Shown: positions 56,592 through 64,000 of the stretch, piece by piece
Position numbering within the stretch: the stretch's first letter is position 1
Layout: each line of letters begins with the position of its first letter
Source of the DNA: Brachyhypopomus gauderio
Taxonomy: Eukaryota; Chordata; Actinopteri; Gymnotiformes; Hypopomidae
DNA length: 64,000 nucleotides
NCBI RefSeq assembly: GCF_052324685.1
Contig: NC_135213.1
Span: forward strand, 41,908,200-41,972,199
Reading direction: 5' to 3'
The notes under the pieces: generated by a model
What the model was told of the DNA's origin: nothing
What the model saw: the letters and a program-made list of their open reading frames with translations, nothing else
The model's database searches: none
Position numbers and translations under genes: made by a program

Positions 56592-57354
56592 CACGTGCTG
56601 TGTCTCGCAGTGATGCTGAGTCAGGTGACGTGCACTTGTCCCCTTGATTTTAAAGTACTCTGAATCATTGTGCCTGCAAGGAGGTGGTAAAAAGAACACA
56701 TTGTGGTGATATTGACTCACTGTTGCCACTCCTCTTTTACCATCGTCAGTTTGTGGACTTATGATAGGAAAAACTCAAAGAATCTTGGTGACCTACAAGT
56801 TTGATTCATCTGCCTTCCTAGTTAAGTCATGCAAACCATTTGCTGCAAAATTGGCTTTAGCTACATTGGCAATTCATTTTGTCTTCGTATTCCAGTGCAT
56901 TGTACCGAACTGCAATATCCATCTTAGATCAACTGAGATTTTGCATTTCTCTCTTTCCCACATGCAAGTTCTGAATTTCTTGGCACACATTACTGCTTTG
57001 CATCTACTAAAAGCACTCCAGAGAAAGCTTCACTTCATACCTTCATGAGGTAGGTGTCGTTTGTACTTGTATTTTGGTGGTATTTTTGTTTTTTTTTTTG
57101 TTTGTGTGCGTTGTTTGTCTACTCTTGGAACATCCTGTGATTGGTTAGGGTAGGATTAGAGTTTAATTACGTTGGCCTCAGATTCTGGTTAATTCCAGGC
57201 TTCTTGTGCTAACCTTGTTGTTTGTTAGCTGTTGTTGGCAGTAATTAGTTGCTGCAGGTGCACTTGCCGCCATGCTCCAAGGAGTGAATTGGGGGCGGAT
57301 ACATTTTTTCTCCAGCTTTGTTAGTTCTTCCTCAGCCTCGCTTCTTCTTTCCTA

Positions 57355-57427
57355 GCCTCGTTAGCGCAGTAGGTAGCGCGTCAGTCTCATAATCTGAAGG
57401 TCGTGAGTTCGACCCTCACACGGGGCA
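57355..57427 (+). tRNA. tRNA-Met-CAT: tRNA-Met (CAT), unit 30
   Basis: Consensus copy. Anticodon 57388-57390; T5 57436-57440. Confidence 0.98.
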
Positions 57428-58010
57428 GCAGAAGCTTTTTGAAAAGATTGACGAGCCCCCAAAAGATGCTCAAACGCTCTTTCCTTATTCACTCGCATGC
57501 TGAGCACACCCCCTACCTGAAAATAGTATTGGCACATGACTCTTACAGGTCATCCCTAGTTGATTCAAGCTGTGCTTTTTCTTTTGTAAATTCGCGTGTA
57601 CACAGCAAGTTGTGTTGCATCCAATTCAATTCTCTCCACTGACCGTTCAGTCAATATCTTGATGGCGTCTGTATTGACACCTCTACTGAGACATCAAGCT
57701 GCCTCTTTGGAGCATGTTCGCTCCCAGATCAAACTGCAGTGTCGTGGTGCCAACACAGAATAATGGACCACGTCGGACACTTTTCACTTTTGATTCTTTT
57801 TGATTCACTTTTGATGACACGCTTTTGAATACCTGATCACCTGGAATTGGTACCAGCTTGAAGTTAATAGTGAGTAGACTTATGGAGATTCATTTATTTG
57901 AATTTTCTTCTCAAGCCATTTGCAACTCAGAAGCAATGACACTTGTGCACTCATCATTGAGCTTGAGGAAGTCCAAGGAATTGATCTCTATGTTACTCTC
58001 GCTCCGCCGA

Positions 58011-58092
58011 GCTGCGATGGCCGAAAGGTTAAGGCGTTGGACTTGAAATCCAATGGGGTTTCCCCGCGCAGGTTCGACTCCTGCTTGCAGCG
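58011..58092 (+). tRNA. tRNA-Ser-TGA: tRNA-Ser (TGA), unit 30, A15 variant
   Basis: A15 at 58025. Anticodon 58044-58046; first T4 58149-58152. Confidence 0.97.
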
Positions 58093-58496
58093 TGAGTGTC
58101 TTGTTGGGCGTGTGGAAAGAGAGAGTGTGCTCTCTTCCTGCTAGCCAGTTTTAAATATGCTTCTCATGCCATTTGCAACTTTGTGCTGCCAAACTTTAGC
58201 AGTCCTAACTGATCCTGAAATAGTCCCAGGAATTGAGTTACAAATGGCTGCTTCGTCGTTACAATGTGTTGGCATGGAAATGCAGTGGGGTCTCTTGCAG
58301 CGTAGAGGATTAACTTGCCTCTCTAATGTGATTTGTGATGAGACCTTATGCCACCAGTGGGGAGAGCTCGCACTCACAGGTGCTTCATCCAAAGATCTTC
58401 ATGCAACATAGCGATGTCTTGTTTCAGGTAAAAGAAAAAGTGCCACATTCTTTCATGGCCGGTCACTGGTTGCTCCGCCTTGCGCTAAAAGAGGGT

Positions 58497-58568
58497 CTCC
58501 CCGTCGGGGAATCGAACCCCGGTCTTCCGCGTGACAGGCGGAGATACTATCCACTATACTAACGAGGA
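58497..58568 (-). tRNA. tRNA-Asp-GTC: tRNA-Asp (GTC), unit 30
   Basis: Consensus copy. Anticodon 58535-58533; T4 58490-58487. Confidence 0.98.
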
Positions 58569-59328
58569 CACGTGCTGTGTCTCGCAGTGATGCTGAGTCA
58601 GGTGACGTGCACTTGTCCCCTTGATTTTAAAGTACTCTGAATCATTGTGCCTGCAAGGAGGTGGTAAAAAGAACACATTGTGGTGATATTGACTCACTGT
58701 TGCCACTCCTCTTTTACCATCGTCAGTTTGTGGACTTATGATAGGAAAAACTCAAAGAATCTTGGTGACCTACAGGTTTGATTCATCTGCCTTCCTAGTT
58801 AAGTCATGCGAACCATTTCCTGCAAAATTGGCTTTAGCTACATTGGCAATTCATTTTGTCTTCGTATTCCAGTGCATTGTACCGAACTGCAATATCCATC
58901 TTAGATCAACTGAGATTTTGCATTTCTCTCTTTCCCACATGCAAGTTCTGAATTTCTTGGCACACATTACTGCTTTGCATCTACTAAAAGCACTCCAGAG
59001 AAAGCTTCACTTCATACCTTCATGAGGTAGGTGTCGTTTGTACTTGTATTTTGGTGGTATTTTTGTTTTTTTTTTGTTTGTGTGCGTTGTTTGTCTACTC
59101 TTGGAACATCCTGTGATTGGTTAGGGTAGGATTAGTTTAATTACGTTGGCCTCAGATTCTGGTTAATTCCAGGCTTCTTGTGCTAAGCTTGTTGTTTGTT
59201 AGCTGTTGTTGGCAGTAATTAGTTGCTGCAGGTGCACTTGCCGCCATGCTCCAAGGAGTGAATTGGGGGCGGATACATTTTTTCTCCAGCTTTGTTAGTT
59301 CTTCCTCAGCCTCGCTTCTTCTTTCCTA

Positions 59329-59401
59329 GCCTCGTTAGCGCAGTAGGTAGCGCGTCAGTCTCATAATCTGAAGGTCGTGAGTTCGACCCTCACACGGGGC
59401 A
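59329..59401 (+). tRNA. tRNA-Met-CAT: tRNA-Met (CAT), unit 31
   Basis: Consensus copy. Anticodon 59362-59364; T5 59410-59414. Confidence 0.98.
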
Positions 59402-59984
59402 GCAGAAGCTTTTTGAAAAGATTGACGAGCCCCCAAAAGATGCTCAAACGCTCTTTCCTTATTCACTCGCATGCTGAGCACACCCCCTACCTGAAAATAG
59501 TATTGGCACATGACTCTTACAGGTCATCCCTAGTTGATTCAAGCTGTGCTTTTTCTTTTGTAAATTCGCGTGTACACAGCAAGTTGTGTTGCATCCAATT
59601 CAATTCTCTCCACTGACCGTTCAGTCAATACCTTGATGGCGTCTGTATTGACACCTCTACTGAGACATCAAGCTGCCTCTTTGGAGCATGTTTGCTCCCA
59701 GATCAAACTGCAGTGTCGTGGAGCCAACACAGAATAATGGACCACGTCGGACACTTTTCACTTTTGATTCTTTTTGATTCACTTTTGATGACACGCTTTT
59801 GAATACCTGATCACCTGGAATTGGTACCAGCTTGAAGTTAATAGTGAGTAGACTTATGGAGATTCATTTATTTGAATTTTCTTCTCAAGCCATTTGCAAC
59901 TCAGAAGCAATGACACTTGTGCACTCATCATTGAGCTTGAGGAAGTCCAAGGAATTGATCTCTATGTTACTCTCGCTCCGCCGA

Positions 59985-60066
59985 GCTGCGATGGCCGAGA
60001 GGTTAAGGCGTTGGACTTGAAATCCAATGGGGTTTCCCCGCGCAGGTTCGACTCCTGCTTGCAGCG
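59985..60066 (+). tRNA. tRNA-Ser-TGA: tRNA-Ser (TGA), unit 31
   Basis: G15 form. Anticodon 60018-60020; first T4 60123-60126. Confidence 0.98.
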
Positions 60067-60470
60067 TGAGTGTCTTGTTGGGCGTGTGGAAAGAGAGAGT
60101 GTGCTCTCTTCCTGCTAGCCAGTTTTAAATATGCTTCTCATGCCATTTGCAACTTTGTGCTGCCAAACTTTAGCAGTCCTAACTGATCCTGAAATAGTCC
60201 CAGGAATTGAGTTACAAATGGCTGCTTCGTCGTTACAATGTGTTGGCATGGAAATGCAGTGGGGTCTCTTGCAGCTTAGAGGATTAACTTGCCTCTCTAA
60301 TGTGATTTGTGATGAGACCTTATGCCACCAGTGGGGAGAGCTTGCACTCACAGGTGCTTCATCCAAAGATCTTCATGCAACATAGCGATGTCTTGTTTCA
60401 GGTAAAAGAAAAAGTGCCACATTCTTTCATGGCCGGTCACTGGTTGCTCCGCCTTGCGCTAAAAGAGGGT

Positions 60471-60542
60471 CTCCCCGTCGGGGAATCGAACCCCGGTCTT
60501 CCGCGTGACAGGCGGAGATACTATCCACTATACTAACGAGGA
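60471..60542 (-). tRNA. tRNA-Asp-GTC: tRNA-Asp (GTC), unit 31
   Basis: Consensus copy with CACGTG kept. Anticodon 60509-60507; T4 60464-60461. Confidence 0.98.
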
Positions 60543-61304
60543 CACGTGCTGTGTCTCGCAGTGATGCTGAGTCAGGTGACGTGCACTTGTCCCCTTGATT
60601 TTAAAGTACTCTGAATCATTGTGCCTGCAAGGAGGTGGTAAAAAGAACACATTGTGGTGATATTGACTCACTGTTGCCACTCCTCTTTTACCATCGTCAG
60701 TTTGTGGACTTATGATAGGAAAAACTCAAAGAATCTTGGTGACCTACAGGTTTGATTCATCTGCCTTCCTAGTTAAGTCATGCGAACCATTTCCTGCAAA
60801 ATTGGCTTTAGCTACATTGGCAATTCATTTTGTCTTCGTATTCCAGTGCATTGTACCGAACTGCAATATCCATCTTAGATCAACTGAGATTTTGCATTTC
60901 TCTCTTTCCCACATGCAAGTTCTGAATTTCTTGGCACACATTACTGCTTTGCATCTACTAAAAGCACTCCAGAGAAAGCTTCACTTCATACCTTCATGAG
61001 GTAGGTGTCGTTTGTACTTGTATTTTGGTGGTATTTTTGTTTTTTTTTTGTTTGTGTGCGTTGTTTGTTTACTCTTGGAACATCCTGTGATTGGTTAGGG
61101 TAGGATTAGAGTTTAATTACGTTGGCCTCAGATTCTGGTTAATTCCAGGCTTCTTGTGCTAACCTTGTTGTTTGTTAGCTGTTGTTGGCAGTAATTAGTT
61201 GCTGCAGGTGCACTTGCCGCCATGCTCCAAGGAGTGAATTGGGGGCGGATACATTTTTTCTCCAGCTTTGTTAGTTCTTCCTCAGCCTCGCTTCTTCTTT
61301 CCTA

Positions 61305-61377
61305 GCCTCGTTAGCGCAGTAGGTAGCGCGTCAGTCTCATAATCTGAAGGTCGTGAGTTCGACCCTCACACGGGGCA
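61305..61377 (+). tRNA. tRNA-Met-CAT: tRNA-Met (CAT), unit 32
   Basis: Consensus copy. Anticodon 61338-61340; T5 61386-61390. Confidence 0.98.
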
Positions 61378-61960
61378 GCAGAAGCTTTTTGAAAAGATTG
61401 ACGAGCCCCCAAAAGATGCTCAAACGCTCTTTCCTTATTCACTCGCATGCTGAGCACACCCCCTACCTGAAAATAGTATTGGCACATGACTCTTACAGGT
61501 CATCCCTAGTTGATTCAAGCTGTGCTTTTTCTTTTGTAAATTCGCGTGTGCACAGCAAGTTGTGTTGCATCCAATTCAATTCTCTCCACTGACCGTTCAG
61601 TCAATACCTTGATGGCGTCTGTATTGACACCTCTACTGAGACATCAAGCTGCCTCTTTGGAGCATGTTTGCTCCCAGATCAAACTGCAGTGTCGTGGAGC
61701 CAACACAGAATAATGGACCACGTCGGACACTTTTCACTTTTGATTCTTTTTGATTCACTTTTGATGACACGCTTTTGAATACCTGATCACCTGGAATTGG
61801 TACCAGCTTGAAGTTAATAGTGAGTAGACTTATGGAGATTCATTTATTTGAATTTTCTTCTCAAGCCATTTGCAACTCAGAAGCAATGACACTTGTGCAC
61901 TCATCATTGAGCTTGAGGAAGTCCAAGGAATTGATCTCTATGTTACTCTCGCTCCGCCGA

Positions 61961-62042
61961 GCTGCGATGGCCGAGAGGTTAAGGCGTTGGACTTGAAATC
62001 CAATGGGGTTTCCCCGCGCAGGTTCGACTCCTGCTTGCAGCG
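61961..62042 (+). tRNA. tRNA-Ser-TGA: tRNA-Ser (TGA), unit 32
   Basis: G15 form. Anticodon 61994-61996; first T4 62099-62102. Confidence 0.98.
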
Positions 62043-62446
62043 TGAGTGTCTTGTTGGGCGTGTGGAAAGAGAGAGTGTGCTCTCTTCCTGCTAGCCAGTT
62101 TTAAATATGCTTCTCATGCCATTTGCAACTTTGTGCTGCCAAACTTTAGCAGTCCTAACTGATCCTGAAATAGTCCCAGGAATTGAGTTACAAATGGCTG
62201 CTTCGTCGTTACAATGTGTTGGCATGGAAATGCAGTGGGGTCTCTTGCAGCTTAGAGGATTAACTTGCCTCTCTAATGTGATTTGTGATGAGACCTTATG
62301 CCACCAGTGGGGAGAGCTTGCACTCACAGGTGCTTCATCCAAAGATCTTCATGCAACATAGCGATGTCTTGTTTCAGGTAAAAGAAAAAGTGCCACATTC
62401 TTTCATGGCCGGTCACTGGTTGCTCCGCCTTGCGCTAAAAGAGGGT

Positions 62447-62518
62447 CTCCCCGTCGGGGAATCGAACCCCGGTCTTCCGCGTGACAGGCGGAGATACTAT
62501 CCACTATACTAACGAGGA
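62447..62518 (-). tRNA. tRNA-Asp-GTC: tRNA-Asp (GTC), unit 32
   Basis: Consensus tRNA; the E-box position reads CACCTG (62519-62524), unique in the window. Anticodon 62485-62483; T4 62440-62437. Confidence 0.98.
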
Positions 62519-63280
62519 CACCTGCTGTGGCTCGCAGTGATGCTGAGTCAGGTGACGTGCACTTGTCCCCTTGATTTTAAAGTACTCTGAATCATTGTGC
62601 CTGCAAGGAGGTGGTAAAAAGAACACATTGTGGTGATATTGACTCACTGTTGCCACTCCTCTTTTACCATCGTCAGTTTGTGGACTTATGATAGGAAAAA
62701 CTCAAAGAATCTTGGTGACCTACAGGTTTGATTCATCTGCCTTCCTAGTTAAGTCATGCGAACCATTTGCTGCAAAATTGGCTTTAGCTACATTGGCAAT
62801 TCATTTTGTCTTTGTATTCCAGTGCATTGTACCGAACTGCAATATCCATCTTAGATCAACTGAGATTTTGCATTTCTCTCTTTCCCACATGCAAGTTCTG
62901 AATTTCTTGGCACACATTACTGCTTTGCATCTACTAAAAGCACTCCAGAGAAAGCTTCACTTCATACCTTCATGAGGTAGGTGTCGTTTGTACTTGTATT
63001 TTGGTGGTATTTTTGTTTTTTTTTTGTTTGTGTGCGTTGTTTGTTTACTCTTGGAACATCCTGTGATTGGTTAGGGTAGGATTAGAGTTTAATTACGTTG
63101 GCCTCAGATTCTGGTTAATTCCAGGCTTCTTGTGCTAACCTTGTTGTTTGTTAGCTGTTGTTGGCAGTAATTAGTTGCTGCAGGTGCACTTGCCGCCATG
63201 CTCCAAGGAGTGAATTGGGGGCGGATACATTTTTTCTCCAGCTTTGTTAGTTCTTCCTCAGCCTCGCTTCTTCTTTCCTA

Positions 63281-63353
63281 GCCTCGTTAGCGCAGTAGGT
63301 AGCGCGTCAGTCTCATAATCTGAAGGTCGTGAGTTCGACCCTCACACGGGGCA
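63281..63353 (+). tRNA. tRNA-Met-CAT: tRNA-Met (CAT), unit 33
   Basis: Consensus copy. Anticodon 63314-63316; T5 63362-63366. Confidence 0.98.
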
Positions 63354-63936
63354 GCAGAAGCTTTTTGAAAAGATTGACGAGCCCCCAAAAGATGCTCAAA
63401 CGCTCTTTCCTTATTCACTCGCATGCTGAGCACACCCCCTACCTGAAAATAGTATTGGCACATGACTCTTACAGGTCATCCCTAGTTGATTCAAGCTGTG
63501 CTTTTTCTTTTGTAAATTCGCGTGTGCACAGCAAGTTGTGTTGCATCCAATTCAATTCTCTCCACTGACCGTTCAGTCAATACCTTGATGGCGTCTGTAT
63601 TGACACCTCTACTGAGACATCAAGCTGCCTCTTTGGAGCATGTTTGCTCCCAGATCAAACTGCAGTGTCGTGGAGCCAACACAGAATAATGGACCACGTC
63701 GGACACTTTTCACTTTTGATTCTTTTTGATTCACTTTTGATGACACGCTTTTGAATACCTGATCACCTGGAATTGGTACCAGCTTGAAGTTAATAGTGAG
63801 TAGACTTATGGAGATTCATTTATTTGAATTTTCTTCTCAAGCCATTTGCAACTCAGAAGCAATGACACTTGTGCACTCATCATTGAGCTTGAGGAAGTCC
63901 AAGGAATTGATCTCTATGTTACTCTCGCTCCGCCGA

Positions 63937-64000
63937 GCTGCGATGGCCGAGAGGTTAAGGCGTTGGACTTGAAATCCAATGGGGTTTCCCCGCGCAGGTT
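63937..64000 (+). tRNA. tRNA-Ser-TGA: tRNA-Ser (TGA), unit 33, cut by window end
   Basis: The first 64 of 82 nt, G15 form, anticodon 63970-63972. The window stops inside the T arm; this is an edge effect, not a truncated gene. Confidence 0.96.

Larger units (their letters stand above)
55378..57354. repeat. Unit 29 (B-to-A mosaic)
   Basis: 1977 bp. B on the left, A from the 984 site on, matching unit 21. Confidence 0.88.
57355..59328. repeat. Unit 30 (A-to-B mosaic, 2-bp deletion)
   Basis: 1974 bp. A through tRNA-Asp with Ser A15, B afterwards, and the same 2-bp deletion (near 59134) as unit 24. Private ctaaGcttg near 59187. Confidence 0.88.
59329..61304. repeat. Unit 31 (type B)
   Basis: 1976 bp. 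A282, T401, A430 like unit 25, CACGTG retained, C1501, tgttTactc. Confidence 0.88.
61305..63280. repeat. Unit 32 (type B)
   Basis: 1976 bp. B with a unique cacCtg at the E-box position, G1501 and T1545 equivalents, and tgttTactc. Confidence 0.88.
1..64000. repeat. Tandem array of ~1,976-bp three-tRNA units
   Basis: The same block recurs head to tail with periods of 1974 to 1977 bp, measured from one tRNA-Met start to the next. Period differences come mainly from a T10/T11 tract, a 2-bp deletion in units 24 and 30 and a 1-bp deletion in unit 25. Diagnostic sites in unit-1 coordinates are 282, 339, 401, 430, 707, 984, 1051, 1254, 1457, 1492, 1501, 1771, 1777 and 1915. Type A reads A282 T339 C401 T430 G984 C1051 G1254 A1457 A1492 G1501. 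Type B usually reads G282 C339 T401 A430 T984 T1051 A1254 G1457 G1492 C1501. tRNA genes make up 227 of 1976 bp. Uniform spacers point to concerted evolution by unequal crossover or gene conversion. Both borders lie outside the window. Confidence 0.99.
63281..64000. repeat. Unit 33, cut by the window end (type B)
   Basis: The first 720 bp of a B-type unit (G282, C339, T401, A430). It stops inside tRNA-Ser, so the array continues to the right. Confidence 0.9.

Noticed and set aside
1-64000. Bacterial, plastid or phage tRNA operon
   Set aside because: No CCA is encoded, Pol III terminators and separate orientation are present, and the sequences resemble vertebrate cytosolic tRNAs.
1-64000. CRISPR array
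   Set aside because: Repeats are about 2 kb, contiguous, and contain tRNA genes; there are no short repeats with unique spacers.
1-64000. tRNA-derived SINEs or other mobile element
   Set aside because: The tRNA genes fold fully, lack SINE bodies and tails, show no target-site duplications, and occur at fixed spacing in tandem.
63937-64000. Truncated tRNA-Ser pseudogene
   Set aside because: It is identical to intact copies up to the last base of the window; the cut is the window edge.

Overview
The whole 64 kb window is one tandem array of a roughly 1,976-bp unit, repeated head to tail. There are 32 complete copies (37-63280), one partial copy at the right (63281-64000) and 36 bp of a preceding copy at the left. 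Neither end of the array is inside the window. Each unit carries three tRNA genes: an intronless elongator tRNA-Met(CAT) on +, a tRNA-Ser(TGA) on +, and a tRNA-Asp(GTC) on -. That makes 97 complete tRNA genes plus one tRNA-Ser cut by the window edge. I found no credible protein-coding gene.

The genome is eukaryotic. The genes have internal A and B boxes, no encoded CCA, and short-trailer T-run terminators for Met and Asp, which is RNA polymerase III architecture. From memory, the mature sequences are close to vertebrate tRNAs (elongator tRNA-Met about one base from the human sequence, tRNA-Asp a few bases with a compensated anticodon-stem pair). A vertebrate is therefore likely, and a fish or amphibian is plausible because large tandem tRNA arrays are known there. 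Species cannot be read from this window.

Layout of one unit, in first-copy coordinates: tRNA-Met 37-109 with a T5 terminator at 118-122; a 583-bp spacer; tRNA-Ser 693-774, whose first T4 lies 57 nt downstream at 831-834 beyond a predicted hairpin; a 404-bp spacer; tRNA-Asp 1179-1250 (minus) with T4 at 1169-1172 and, in most copies, a CACGTG E-box touching its 5' end; then a 762-bp spacer with a T10/T11 tract. tRNA-Ser and tRNA-Asp are convergent.

Spacers are almost as uniform as genes, so the units evolve in concert. Two haplotypes can be told apart at about ten sites: type A dominates units 5-13, 16-17 and 22-23, and type B dominates 15, 19-20, 25-28 and 31-33. Units 14, 18, 21, 24, 29 and 30 are A/B mosaics. 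The order 21-24-25 is matched by 29-30-31, which indicates multi-unit duplication or unequal crossover. Units 1-4 carry the most private changes.

Some copies carry changes predicted to matter: three tRNA-Met copies have lost the T5 terminator (units 10, 17, 18), two have C56 changed in the B box (units 22, 23), ten tRNA-Ser copies have A15 in place of G15, and one or two tRNA-Asp copies have structural changes. The array is thus a mixture of intact and possibly decaying genes.
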